Source: PoT sp049331405 (GTDB lineage Bacteria; Planctomycetota; Planctomycetia; Isosphaerales; Isosphaeraceae). Taken from it: a DNA stretch of 64,000 nucleotides. Of the stretch, positions 25,400-34,874 are shown one piece after another. Every line of letters starts with the position of its first letter. Position 1 is the first letter of the stretch. The stretch covers positions 4,774,001-4,838,000 of the forward strand of contig NZ_CP186274.1 in the NCBI RefSeq assembly GCF_049331405.1, in the 5' to 3' direction. A program made the translations under genes and the position numbers. The notes under the pieces are model-generated. The model worked only from the letters and a program-made list of their open reading frames with translations, was not told where the DNA came from and ran no database searches.

Positions 25400-27007
25400 A
25401 TGAGGAGCCTTGTCGCCTTCCTCCTCGGCTTGCCCCTCTGGCTCGTCACTCCCGCCGAGGCCGCGGATGAGTCCGCTCCGGACACCAAACCTCGGGTCGA
25501 TGCCTCGACCAACCGCAAGACCAAGGTGAAGGCCAGGTCTTTACCGAGCCGTGCGCCCGTGCGCAAGGTCGCCGATCGGAAGCCCGAGGCCTCGGGAGTG
25601 AAGCCTGCTCCGATCGTCGAAGGGCCGCCGGATCAAAGTCAGCCCTCGAAGTCGTCGAACCCCCTCGATGACGTGGCGATGACCCCAGGGACGATCTCGT
25701 CCCCCCTGCAGGAGAAACCCGGAGGCCTGTCCAGCCTCGCCGAGGGCTCGACCGAGGCCAGGCGCCTTCGCGTGCGGACCGAGGACGGCAGTATCGTGGT
25801 CGCCAAGGTCCACGGGGCCTCGGGGGATAGGGTCAGCCTCCTCCTGCCCGACGGGCGCATCGGGTTCTCGACCGGGCGAGCCCAGGCCGAGGAACCGTTC
25901 AAGCCCTTGAGCGCCGACGAACTCCGCGAATCCTTACTCCGCGAGCCCGTCTTCGCCGACTTCAAGGTGCGCCAGTCCCCGCACTACGTGGTGCTCTACC
26001 AGTCGACCGACAGCTTCGCCGAGGAGAGCATCAAGCTCCTCGAAAACCTCTACAAGAACTTGAGTGATGTCCTCCGCAAACGTGGATTCCCGGTCCACGA
26101 GCCCGAGTTCCCGCTCGTGGCGATCATCTTCCGCACCGAGCGAGACTTCCGGGCCTACAAGCGGATCGACCCCGACATCCAGGCCTATTACGAGCCAATC
26201 TCGAACCGGATCGCGTTCTACCAGACCGGTGAGCACGATAAGGATTCGCCCGAGGTTGCGACGCTCCGCAAGCCGCAGACCGTCGCCCACGAGGGGACGC
26301 ACCAGATCCTCCAGAACATAGGCATCCAGCCGAGGCTGAGTGCCTGGCCGCTCTGGCTCGTCGAGGGCCTGGCCGAGTATTGCTCGCCGCCCACTATCAC
26401 GCGAAAAGGGGTCGCGGCCTGGGGCGGACTCGGCCTCGTGAATCCGTTCCACATGGCCACGATCCACGACCTTAACGACACGCTCCCGATGGAGGTCAAG
26501 GGGGTGGCCCGCCCCCAGGTCGGCCGCGACCCCAAGACCCCGCTGGTCGAGTACATCGTCACCCGCAAGGAGCTGACCCCCACCGACTACGCGCTCTCGT
26601 GGGCCCTCACTCATTACCTGCTGATGAAGCGGAGCAACGAGTTCCTCGCCTTCCTCAAGACGATGAGCCAGATCCCGCCCCTTGAGGAACGCACGCCCGA
26701 GGACCACCTCGAATCCTTCCGCGCCGCGTTCGGGACGGAGCTCTCGAAGATGGATAAGGCGATTGGCGCTTATTTGAACAAGCTGAAATTCGACCCCCTG
26801 CCCTATTACGCCGTCATGTTCGAGCAGCCGACGCAGGGGGGCATGATCCGTCGCGCGGCGATGGTGAGCCAGTCTCCGTCGGTCATCCGCCAGTGGATCG
26901 AGTCGATTAGTTCGCCGCAAGGAGGCCCGACCTCGTGGGATCTGATCCCGCACCCCACCAAGGCCAGGGCCCAGCTCACCGCGGAGCAATGGATGCGGAA
27001 CCGCTGA
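25400..27007 (+). CDS. Secreted DUF1570 protein with HExxH metallopeptidase motif
   Basis: About 535 residues starting at ATG 25400, which gives a clean signal peptide (MRSLVAFLLGLPLWLVTPAEAA). A basic, Pro-rich linker and a small SH3-like strand region (RTEDGSIVVAKVHG) follow. The DUF1570 domain then begins near FKVRQSPHYVVLYQS and contains VAHEGTHQIL, an HEGTH zinc-binding motif, with WLVEGLAEYC as probable third-ligand segment downstream. DUF1570 proteins are abundant in planctomycetes and are predicted gluzincin-like peptidases; no substrate is known. Confidence 0.82.
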   Translation: MRSLVAFLLGLPLWLVTPAEAADESAPDTKPRVDASTNRKTKVKARSLPSRAPVRKVADRKPEASGVKPAPIVEGPPDQSQPSKSSNPLDDVAMTPGTISSPLQEKPGGLSSLAEGSTEARRLRVRTEDGSIVVAKVHGASGDRVSLLLPDGRIGFSTGRAQAEEPFKPLSADELRESLLREPVFADFKVRQSPHYVVLYQSTDSFAEESIKLLENLYKNLSDVLRKRGFPVHEPEFPLVAIIFRTERDFRAYKRIDPDIQAYYEPISNRIAFYQTGEHDKDSPEVATLRKPQTVAHEGTHQILQNIGIQPRLSAWPLWLVEGLAEYCSPPTITRKGVAAWGGLGLVNPFHMATIHDLNDTLPMEVKGVARPQVGRDPKTPLVEYIVTRKELTPTDYALSWALTHYLLMKRSNEFLAFLKTMSQIPPLEERTPEDHLESFRAAFGTELSKMDKAIGAYLNKLKFDPLPYYAVMFEQPTQGGMIRRAAMVSQSPSVIRQWIESISSPQGGPTSWDLIPHPTKARAQLTAEQWMRNR

Positions 27008-27037
27008 CCGGCCCCGCATCTCTCCTCACGGCTCATC

Positions 27038-28327
27038 TCAGTCCACCACCTTCTTGAGGGCCCTGACCGACCCCTCAACGAGGGTCTGCCCCGCCCACGG
27101 GGCCATCTTGGCACTCCTCGCCGTACGAGGCTCGTATCCGCCCGCATAGTAAGCCGAAGGCGTGGCAACGTACCCAATCCACTGATTGGCCAGGCTGACC
27201 ACCCAGGTCCGCTTGAACGGGCTCGCCGCCTTGATGTCGAGCCCGAGTTGGCAGAAGAACTCCGCGCCATTGGTCACAAGCCCGAGATCTCCGATCCGGA
27301 TCGCCTGGACCTCGCAATCGACCACCGGCTTGATCGCCCGTTCCTTCGCCACGAGCTCAAGTTCCCTCGCGTAAATCTTATCCGCCACCGATCCGGCCCC
27401 GAGCCCTTCGCTGGGCGAGTGTCGTCTCGACTCGGCCTCGTCGCGGATCGGAATCGGAACGGTGGTCCGCACGGCTTTGATGACCGCGTCCTTCTTCCAC
27501 TCCATCCTGGCGATGGTCTGAGCCACCTCCGCCCCTAGAGCGAGCCCGAACATCTCGCCCCACTCCGGCCCGAACTCCTTCCCCGGCCGCAGATTATCCA
27601 CCTGCGTCACATCCCCGGCCGCGCCAAGCAAGAAGCCCACATGAAGCTTCGGCTGCTTGTAATACCGGCGGAGCATTTCCCTCAAATAATGGACATAATC
27701 CGCGGTAAACCCGCCCCCGCCGACCACGGTGAGGTGGCACGCGAAGTTGACGAATACCCCCAGCAACTCCCCGCTCGGGGCCCTCGCCGCCAGTACGCCG
27801 ACATCCGGGTCGATCGGCCCTGCCGACTTGACGATCTCCTTGTTCCCCTTCCCCGGATGCGTGAGTTGCTGCCCATCTCGCATGAGGAACCGGCGGTTGA
27901 AGCTGATGCTCGGCTCGTGCCCGAACCCTTCGCCCAACTCGGCCGTGTGCATGGCATGAAACGCGGCCGTCACTGCCTCGACGATCCGCTCCACGACGAG
28001 CGTCACATACTTCGGGTCCTCCTCCGACTCGAAGCACCCGATGATCGGCCCCCCGCCGTGGGTATGGCTCGCCCCGATCAGCACATGATCGGGCGCAATC
28101 TTCGTGGTCTTCTCGATGACGCCTCGGGCGAGCGCCACCGCCTCTTCCCCGATGAACAGGGCGTCGATGCCTACGAGGGCGACGGTCTTCTCATCCCCCT
28201 TGATGACCATCGCCACGACCTTGAGAGGGTCATGCACCTCCTTGAGCTCCCTCGCCTGCATCCCGCCCGGGCTCTGCGCCCCGACCACCGGGGTGATGTC
28301 CGTCTCGGCGAAACCCACGCTGATCAT
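27038..28327 (-). CDS. Neutral/alkaline ceramidase-family protein, short form
   Basis: A 429-residue protein with the N-terminal ceramidase fold: GFAETDITPVVG, LIGASHTHGGG (zinc His pair), FACHLTVVGG and GAAGDVTQVD are classic motifs. It is much shorter than bacterial ceramidases (about 640-700) and lacks their C-terminal immunoglobulin-like domain and a signal peptide. Planctomycetes carry many such single-domain homologues with unknown hydrolase roles, so true ceramidase activity is uncertain. It is convergent with the DUF1570 gene, 30 bases apart. Confidence 0.82.
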   Translation of the reverse strand: MISVGFAETDITPVVGAQSPGGMQARELKEVHDPLKVVAMVIKGDEKTVALVGIDALFIGEEAVALARGVIEKTTKIAPDHVLIGASHTHGGGPIIGCFESEEDPKYVTLVVERIVEAVTAAFHAMHTAELGEGFGHEPSISFNRRFLMRDGQQLTHPGKGNKEIVKSAGPIDPDVGVLAARAPSGELLGVFVNFACHLTVVGGGGFTADYVHYLREMLRRYYKQPKLHVGFLLGAAGDVTQVDNLRPGKEFGPEWGEMFGLALGAEVAQTIARMEWKKDAVIKAVRTTVPIPIRDEAESRRHSPSEGLGAGSVADKIYARELELVAKERAIKPVVDCEVQAIRIGDLGLVTNGAEFFCQLGLDIKAASPFKRTWVVSLANQWIGYVATPSAYYAGGYEPRTARSAKMAPWAGQTLVEGSVRALKKVVD

Positions 28328-28596
28328 CGAGCCAACCTCCCTCTTCCCGACCCCGCGTCAACCTCGACCAGCCAACGGCGTATCCATCCAACTCGAGCCG
28401 TCCGCTGCAAGCCTTTATTGCCAATTCAGGCAACATCCTACCTCTAGGCGCACGACTTTTTGCCCTCGACTCGAACTTGTCCAGGACACCTAGCCAAACA
28501 CCGAGACGTTCTGTAAGATCATCCTCGATCCGGCGACGCCTTTCGAGCATCTACCGCCTCAACCCCGGTAGCCACCTCGCCGAGATCTCCTACCGA
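28328..28596. other. Spacer between ceramidase-like gene and tRNA-Ala
   Basis: No gene seen. It holds the promoters of the reverse ceramidase-like gene and of the forward tRNA. Confidence 0.35.
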
Positions 28597-28669
28597 GGGG
28601 ACGTAGCTCAACTGGGAGAGCGCCTGCTTTGCAAGCAGGAGGTTACGGGTTCGACCCCCGTCGTCTCCA
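28597..28669 (+). tRNA. tRNA-Ala (anticodon TGC)
   Basis: A full cloverleaf: acceptor GGGGACG/CGTCTCC (one G-T pair), D arm GCTC/GAGC, anticodon stem CCTGC/GCAGG with loop TTTGCAA (anticodon TGC), T arm ACGGG/CCCGT with TTCGACC loop, discriminator A. CCA is not encoded. A tyrosine-recombinase remnant begins 109 bases downstream, so the tRNA 3' end may have been an integration site. Confidence 0.95.
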
Positions 28670-28705
28670 TTAACGTAAACTCTGCCGAATGCTAGACTTG
28701 CATAC

Positions 28706-28723
28706 CCATCCGGCGACGGATGG
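28706..28723. repeat. Inverted repeat between tRNA-Ala and integrase remnant
   Basis: CCATCCG-GCGA-CGGATGG, a perfect 7-bp stem. It has no U-run and could be a recombinase arm site or a tRNA 3' processing hairpin. Confidence 0.5.
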
Positions 28724-28746
28724 TGCGGCCCAGACGACTCCTAAAA

Positions 28747-28763
28747 TCCGGTAGTCTACCGGA
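28747..28763. promoter_or_regulatory. 17-bp palindrome just upstream of the integrase remnant
   Basis: TCCGGTAG-T-CTACCGGA is a perfect 8-1-8 palindrome, 15 bases before the integrase ATG and overlapping the region before its GGAGG site. It is a candidate autoregulatory operator or recombination core. Confidence 0.55.
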
Positions 28764-28778
28764 ACGGAGGGCCGCAGC

Positions 28779-30011
28779 ATGTCCGCAAGAACGCCGTCCT
28801 ACCGGCTCCACAAATGCACGAACCAGGCGGTGGTCACCCTCAACGGGAAGGACCATTACCTCGGGCGGTACGGCTCGAACGAGAGTCGGGCCGAGTACGA
28901 TCGCCTGATCGCACATTGGCTGTCCAACGGGCGGCAACTCGCGAAGACCGGCGACTTGACCGTCAGCGAACTGATCGTCTCCTACCTCAAGTTCGCTGAC
29001 GGGTATTATCGCAAGGACGGGGAGCCGACGTCCGAGGCGGGGTTGCTCCGGCTCTCGCTCAAGGTGTTGCGCCTGCTGTTCGGGCCCACTCTGGCGTGCC
29101 AGTTTGGGCCATCCGCCCTCAAGGCCGTCCGCCAAGGCTTCATCGATCAGGGCCTGTGCCGGACAGAGGTCAACCGCAGGACCCGCCACGTCGTTAGGAT
29201 GTTCAAATGAGCGGTCGAGAATGCGCTCGTCCCGCCGAGCCTGGACCACGGGCTCAAGGCGGTCCCCGGTCTCCGCAGGGGCAGGACGGAGGTCCGGGAG
29301 AACCCGCCGGTCAGGCCCTTGCCCGACGACGTCGTCGACGCGATCCGGCCCTACGTGTCGAAGTAGGTTTGGGCGATGATCGAGCTCCAACGCCTGACCG
29401 GCATGCGGCCGGGCGAGGTGACGATCATGCGGGCCCGCGACGTCGACATGTCATGGAACGTGTGGGCGTACGCCCCCGGCCGCCACAAGACCCAGCATCA
29501 CGAGAAGGGGCGGACGATCTACCTGGGCCCGAAGGCGCAGGAAGTCCTCCGGCCCTGGCTCACGCCCGACCCTTCGGCTATCTCTTCAGCCCGCGGGCGG
29601 CGATGGAGGAGTTGCGGGGCGAGCGACGGGTGGCCAGGAAGACGCCGCTGACCCCTTCCCAGAGAGGGCGGACGTTAAAGGCAGAGCCCAGCAAGACGCC
29701 GGGCCCGCGATACACGACGAACTCGTACCGCCAGGCCATCGCGTCCGCCTGCGAGCGAGCGTTCTCGCATCCGTCGCTGGAAGGTGCCAGGGCGATGACG
29801 GGAGAGGAGCGGGAGCAGTTGAAGGCCTGGCCGTCGGCAACACGGCAGGCACCCCAACCGGCTCCGGCACAACGCCGCGACCTCACTCCGCAAGGAATTC
29901 GGCCTGGACGTCGCGAGGGTGATCCTCGGGCACTCCTCCCCGGCGGTGCCCCTGATGTACGCGGAAGCCGATCAGGACAAGGCGAAGAGCGTGATGGAGC
30001 GGGTAGGTTGA
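28779..30011 (+). pseudogene. Decayed tyrosine recombinase (integrase)
   Basis: Begins with ATG after GGAGG and encodes an intact SAM-like N-terminal domain (LHKCTNQAVVTLNGKDHYLG...), then hits TGA at 29208 and TAG in SK-stop-VWAMIELQ. Around both stops the frame continues into recognisable sequence, so TGG and CAG are the likely ancestors. The catalytic domain follows: RLTGMRPGEV (first Arg). A 1-base loss near 29570 moves the frame (YLFSPRAAMEEL), and a second shift near 29845 returns HPNRLRHNAAT (His-x-x-Arg), LGHSS (His) and LMYAEAD (Tyr nucleophile). All catalytic residues survive, so decay is recent. Confidence 0.85.
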
Positions 30012-30099
30012 CGGGCGGGGGCTGTGCGTTCACAGGAGCCAGCTTGGGAAGTCCGTAACCTTGCCCTCTCTGGCATTATTTCGATAGGCAGGCTGCAAG

Positions 30100-30582
30100 A
30101 TGCTCAACTCCTCACAAATCCGCTTGCTCCTCGAGTCATGCCAGAAGCGATTCGAGGCGAACACCGATCGCGACTTACGTGCCGTGGTAATTGGGGCAAC
30201 CAACGACGACCATCTGGACGATACCCGTCCTGGTCGAGACCTCGCCGATAATCCGGAGGATGGTCCGGATGAACGGGGCTCGTTTCCGTCTCCCGCATCC
30301 CTGGGAACAAAGGCGATCCTACTGAGGAAGTCGCTCTCAGATGTGTACCATCCCAACGGTACGAAGAGGCCTCGCGACTTGATTTATCTGGGGGACCGCG
30401 AAGCCCTGAAGGAATACAGGTCCATCGCGATGGTCGCCATGGAAGCCTATCTGGGACATCGGAATAACCTATCTATACCCATAGTATCCGAGGAATTATC
30501 GCAGGCCTTCGAAAATTTAGAGATTGCTGATACGATTATCGAGCTCGAGGCTCCGATCCGGACTTGTGGACAATGCTTCTGA
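30100..30582 (+). CDS. Hypothetical protein
   Basis: A 160-residue open frame with protein-like composition and lower G+C than the chromosome average. An Asp-rich loop near residues 50-60 is followed by a charged helical C-terminal half (REALKEYRSIAMVAMEAYLGHR) and a short Cys-containing tail. No family recognised. It lies between the integrase remnant and the IS630 remnant, so it may be cargo of a former element or a fortuitous frame. Confidence 0.4.
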   Translation: MLNSSQIRLLLESCQKRFEANTDRDLRAVVIGATNDDHLDDTRPGRDLADNPEDGPDERGSFPSPASLGTKAILLRKSLSDVYHPNGTKRPRDLIYLGDREALKEYRSIAMVAMEAYLGHRNNLSIPIVSEELSQAFENLEIADTIIELEAPIRTCGQCF

Positions 30583-30732
30583 TCGACCAGATCGACATAG
30601 CTGATGGCGGCAGCGGGCAACTTGTTAAACGATGGGTTTGGGGCGGATGGGAGGAGAATCCATAAGGAGTCGACCGACCTGCGTCGAAACGGCACGGGAC
30701 CACCCATGGACTCGATGCTGAAGGCTCCGCGT

Positions 30733-31872
30733 TATACTCTACGCGGCCATAAGTGAGACGTCGTCGAATTGCTGGAAATTGAGCCTCATCAGCGTCTCCA
30801 ACGACTTGGCGTGAGTGGCTGCCAGGGCGTCGAGCGTCTCCTGGATGGCGGCTTGGAATTCGGCGAACGTCGGGTGGTAGCGGCCGTAGAGCGAGCGGCG
30901 CTTGATGAATTTCCACAGGCGCTCGATCAGGTTCAGGTTGGGCGAGTACGAGGGGAGGAAAATAGCCCGATCCCGCACTCTTCCGCTAACGACTGGACCA
31001 CAGCGTTGCGCTGATAATGGGCGTTGTCCAGCACCAGGGTGATCGGCCCGGTCAATCCCGACCCGGCGATCTTCCGGAGCAGCTCGCACATCGTCTCGGT
31101 GTTGACCACGGTGGTGTTGGTCACGGCGATGAGCCGGCGCGTCACCGCATCCCATGCCCCCAGGACGTTGAATCGCTGGCGACCCGAGGCCGCGCGGACG
31201 AAGATCCGCGAGGACGACCACAAGCAGCACAAGAACGTCCCGTAGACGAAGTGGGCCGCGTCGACGAAGAAGAGATGTCCTTGTCCCGCGACGGCCGCGT
31301 CGAGGCGGGGCTTCAGCACGTCTCGGAGGAATTGGGACTGGCTCTCGACGTGCTCGGCCAAGTTTTTTTGGGCGGCACGGGCACCATGCGGACCCGCTGG
31401 TACTTCAGCCCCAAGTCCTTGACGAACTTGCGCACCTGACTGGGACCGCGCCGTAGGCCGGTGAGCTGGAAGATCCGCTCGCCGGCCTCGGCCAACGTGC
31501 GAACCGGCTGCTCCTCGAAGGATTCGCGGATCGATTCGCGAAATGCAGCCATCTCACTCTCGGGCCGGTTGGGGTTCCATCGCCGTAGCCCGTCCAATCC
31601 TCCATCGCGGAACGCGGCGACGAACCGCTGGACGGTGGCCCGACCCACCCCGGCGATCTCGGCCGCCTTCTGACGAGTCACCCCGTTGTGCAACAGCCAA
31701 AGTACGAGCATTCGCTCGCGAATCCGCTCGTCTGTGATGGGAGATCCTTTCCTCGTTGACGACTTCCTGCTCCTCGTTGGTCAACTGCACGCGAAGCCAA
31801 GCCATGATGGACGTCCTTGCATCGCGCCTCGAACCCGATCCTCATCCAACGTCGCACGATACAAGAGTAACA
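30733..31872 (-). mobile_element. IS630-like insertion sequence, degenerate
   Basis: The element spans a transposase gene of IS630/Tc1-mariner type. Short inverted TACTCT (30735-30740) and AGAGTA (31865-31870) next to TA dinucleotides may mark its ends, giving about 1.14 kb, normal for the family. The terminal repeats are weak, so the borders are tentative. Confidence 0.6.
30739..31805 (-). pseudogene. IS630-family transposase with several frame changes
   Basis: Starts at ATG 31805 (MAWLRVQLTNEEQ). A shift near 31735 leads to RERMLVLWLLHNGVTRQKAA, the helix-turn-helix half. At an A7 run (reverse strand, 31363-31369) the frame steps back by one into LAEHVESQSQFLRD and the DDE core (FVDAAHFVYG, VLDNAHYQRN). 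A further -1 step at 30959-30962 gives LPSYSPNLNLIERLWKF and the final catalytic Glu. The A7 step could be programmed frameshifting, which is known among IS630 elements. The other two changes look like real lesions, so the copy is probably inactive. Confidence 0.82.
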
Positions 31873-32070
31873 AGTCAGCAAACCGGCGAGAATGTCTCAG
31901 CCACAGCCGCGGCGAGTATAGAAAGTCCGCTGCTGACTCATCTCCCGCGGCGTTCATCTCGGAACGGAGTGACTTCCGGTTGTATCACTCGATGGAGATC
32001 GATACCTTCACCACATCGGCACTCTTCACAACCGAACCTCGGCCGGCGGTCTCCCGGGCCGGGGTACTCC

Positions 32071-33564
32071 ATGGAACTCCCGACGATGGCGCGATCCCGA
32101 TCGATCGAGGCTCTGCCGACGATCTTGCAACGACTCAAGACGGAGTATCCCGACGCTCGGTACGAGTTGGACTGGGAGAACCCGCTCCAACTCCTCGTCG
32201 CCACGATCCTCGCCGCGCAATGCACCGACGAGCGGGTGAACGCGGTGACGAAGTCGCTGTTCCCGAAGTATCCGGACGCCCGCTCATACGCCGACGCTGA
32301 TACGACAGAGTTGGAGGAGGATGTCCGGCCGACCGGCTTCTACCGCAACAAGGCCAAGGCCATCCAGGGCGCCTGTCGCACCCTGGTCGAGCGCTTCGGC
32401 GGCGAGGTCCCGCGCCGGATGGAGGACATGCTGACCCTGCCCGGCGTGGCCCGCAAGACGGCCAACGTGGTACTCACCAATGCCTTCAAGATCCCCAGCG
32501 GGGTCATCGTCGATTCTCACGTCGCGCGCGTCAGCCAGCGCCTCGGTCTGAGCGAAGAGAAGGATCCGGATCGCATCGAGGCCGACCTGATGCGACTCGT
32601 GCCCAAGGACGAGTGGGTCTCGTTCGGGCCGGCGATGGTACTTCATGGCCGCTACACCTGCACGGCTAAATCCCCCAAGTGCGGGCAGTGTGTGTTCGAG
32701 GACGTCTGTGAAAAGCGAGGGGTCGTCGAGGCGGAGCCCGGCACGAAGACGAAGCGTCCCACGGCCCGCCCCGCACGCGAGGAGCGGCCCCTCCTCGCCC
32801 GAATCCCAACGGAAGATAAGGACATTGACATGCAACCCTCTCGCCCCGAACCTTCCCCGGCGACGTCGTCGCGGCACGAGAGCGATACCGTCGACGGCGA
32901 ACTGCCCGAGAGCTGGCGATCGGCACTGGCCGGGGAGTTGGCGAAGCCCTACTTCCATCAGTTGCAGCAATTCCTGGCCGAAGAGCGCCGGTCGCACCAG
33001 GTCTTCCCGCCCGAGGCCGACGTCTTCAATGCCTTCCGCCTGACCCCATTTGAGCGGACGAACGTCCTCTTGCTCGGCCAGGACCCGTACCACGATGACG
33101 GCCAGGCCCACGGGCTCTGCTTCTCGGTCCAGCCTGGCATCAAATCCCCTCCTTCCCTCGTGAACATGTTCAAGGAGCTTCGGGACGATCTAGGCTGCCG
33201 CATCCCGAACCACGGCTTCCTGGAGGGATGGGCCCGGCAGGGGATGTTGATGCTCAACGCGGTGCTGACCGTCCGCGCCCACGAGCCGAACTCGCACAAG
33301 GACCGCGGCTGGGAGACCTTCACCGACGCAGTGATCCGCGCCCTAGACGCCCGGGAGGATCCGGTCGTGTTCGTGCTCTGGGGCAACTACGCCCAGAAGA
33401 AAGGCCGGCTCATCAACACGGGGCGGCACCGCGTCCTGACCGCTGCCCACCCGTCTCCGCTGTCGGCCAAGAAGTTCTTCGGCAGCCGGCCGTTCTCGGC
33501 GATCAACCAGGCTCTGGAGCAGTTGGGCAAGCGGCCGATCGACTGGCAACTGCCGAACCATTGA
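32071..33564 (+). CDS. Endonuclease III - uracil-DNA glycosylase fusion
   Basis: One uninterrupted 497-residue frame. Residues 10-217 are endonuclease III: AAQCTDERVN, the helix-hairpin-helix LPGVARKTANVVL with catalytic Lys129, VDSHVARV with Asp148, and the CX6CX2CX5C 4Fe-4S motif (Cys197, 204, 207, 213). A 60-residue basic/Pro-rich linker leads to a full family-1 uracil-DNA glycosylase at 278-497: LLGQDPYHDDGQAHG (Asp338), VLWGNYAQKK and AHPSPLS. Both would act in base excision repair, one on oxidised pyrimidines and one on uracil. ATG at 32071 is the first start giving a family-like N-terminus. An internal ATG at Met254 could also yield a separate Ung. There is no stop between the halves. 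Confidence 0.9.
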   Translation: MELPTMARSRSIEALPTILQRLKTEYPDARYELDWENPLQLLVATILAAQCTDERVNAVTKSLFPKYPDARSYADADTTELEEDVRPTGFYRNKAKAIQGACRTLVERFGGEVPRRMEDMLTLPGVARKTANVVLTNAFKIPSGVIVDSHVARVSQRLGLSEEKDPDRIEADLMRLVPKDEWVSFGPAMVLHGRYTCTAKSPKCGQCVFEDVCEKRGVVEAEPGTKTKRPTARPAREERPLLARIPTEDKDIDMQPSRPEPSPATSSRHESDTVDGELPESWRSALAGELAKPYFHQLQQFLAEERRSHQVFPPEADVFNAFRLTPFERTNVLLLGQDPYHDDGQAHGLCFSVQPGIKSPPSLVNMFKELRDDLGCRIPNHGFLEGWARQGMLMLNAVLTVRAHEPNSHKDRGWETFTDAVIRALDAREDPVVFVLWGNYAQKKGRLINTGRHRVLTAAHPSPLSAKKFFGSRPFSAINQALEQLGKRPIDWQLPNH

Positions 33565-33819
33565 TCGCGACGCCGGGGGACATCCTCGAGGGCGTCCCCA
33601 TCGCCCTCGCCGGGGCACAACGAGCGGCCTTCACCCCCCTGCGATCCCACAGCAAAGGCGAACGGCCCACCCTGATCGCCCATCGACCGCACGCTCGCCG
33701 AACAGCTCGGCCGTTCGTCGGAACCGGCTGAATTGTTACCGAAGCTCATTCCTCTCTAAGGATGGGACGATACGGCTCCAGCCTCGGCTCCGTCGGGAAA
33801 CAGAAGAGGCGGAATTTCC

Positions 33820-34079
33820 GTGGGGCGAATCTTCGAGAAGCGCAAGGCGTCGATCTTCAATGCCGCCGCTCGGAATCCAAGCTATGCTCAAACTTCTGGA
33901 CACAATCGTGCATGGCGACCAAATTGGAATGTCCGACCCGGATACCAATCCGACGCTACGCAGCCTCGTTGAGAAAGCCAAGCGTGAAAACGTGGCGAGA
34001 CATGTGATTTAAAAAGGAGATCCAGAAGGCGGCCGGCACGTGGGGCGAGGACCTCCACGCCGCTCGTTATGAAGAGTGA
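33820..34079 (+). pseudogene. Remnant of a YebC/PmpR-family regulator gene
   Basis: Pieces in different frames line up with the N-terminal half of YebC: GRIFEKRKASIFNAAAR (from GTG 33820), then after a +1 shift MSDPDTNPTLRSLVEKAKRENV, matching the family GGPDP-x-xNP-x-LR...KAK-x-xN pattern. Past a TAA comes QKAAGTWGEDLHAARYEE, matching the KKAAG...YEE region. The C-terminal domains are missing. At least two frameshifts; clearly non-functional. Confidence 0.6.
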
Positions 34080-34121
34080 TGAGCCAAGTCCAGGTCGATT
34101 GGCCCATTCACACGCCCTGGC

Positions 34122-34874
34122 TTAGCGGACCGAAGCGGGACGGTGGGCGGCGCGGTACTCCTGGGGAGTCAGTCCCGTCGTCCGGCGGAACTGGCGGGCG
34201 AAGGCGCTTTGGTCGGCGTAGCCGCAGGCCAGGGCAATCCCTGCGGCCGGGTGCAGGGTGTCGCGGAGTTGTTCGGCGGCGGCGTCCATCCGGAGCTTGA
34301 GCAGGAGTTGGCCGGTGGTCAGCCGGAAGAGCCTGCGGACACGGATGTCAAACTGATAGGACGATAGTCCCGCAATCGCCGCGAGTTCGCCCAGGGTCGG
34401 GCGTTGTTCGAGGTGGCTGCAGGCGTGGCGGATCGCTTCGGCCACGTCCTGATATCCCTCGGCCGCCTCGTCCGGCGGGTGGAGGTCGCGCGAGACCCCG
34501 GCCAGGCCGATCACCCTACGGCCGGCGTCGTGGAGCGGCAGCTTGTTCGTCAGGCACCAGCCGGTCTGGCCGCTCGGGTAGAGGTGCAACTCGAGTTGGT
34601 TGACGATCGCCACGCCCGACCGGATCAGAGCCTCATCCTGCTCGCGATACGTCCGCCCGAGCGGCGGCGGGAAGACCTGCTCGGCGGTACGCCCGATGAA
34701 CCGCCGCTTCTCGGACGACCCGCAGCGCTGGGCCAGGGTCCGATTCACGACCACGTACTCAGCCCGCTCGTTCTTGACGAAGAAGACGACGTCGGTCAAG
34801 CAATCGAACAGCGCCTCGCCCGTGAAGGGCTCATCCAGATGGGCGAAGAACTCCGCAGCGGGCCCGCTCGTCAT
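34122..34874 (-). CDS. PAS-domain AraC-family transcriptional regulator
   Basis: About 250 residues from ATG 34874. Residues 15-130 form a PAS-like sensor (FDCLTDVVFFVKNERAEYVVVNRTLAQRCG, then FIGRTAEQVFP and LPLHDAGRRVIGLAGVSRD). The C-terminal 100 residues are a double AraC helix-turn-helix (LGELAAIAGLSSYQFDIRVRRLF and GIALACGYADQSAFARQFRRTTGLTPQEYR). Such proteins sense a small ligand or redox state through PAS and regulate nearby genes. No obvious target operon adjoins it, since its flanks are gene remnants. Confidence 0.88.
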   Translation of the reverse strand: MTSGPAAEFFAHLDEPFTGEALFDCLTDVVFFVKNERAEYVVVNRTLAQRCGSSEKRRFIGRTAEQVFPPPLGRTYREQDEALIRSGVAIVNQLELHLYPSGQTGWCLTNKLPLHDAGRRVIGLAGVSRDLHPPDEAAEGYQDVAEAIRHACSHLEQRPTLGELAAIAGLSSYQFDIRVRRLFRLTTGQLLLKLRMDAAAEQLRDTLHPAAGIALACGYADQSAFARQFRRTTGLTPQEYRAAHRPASVR

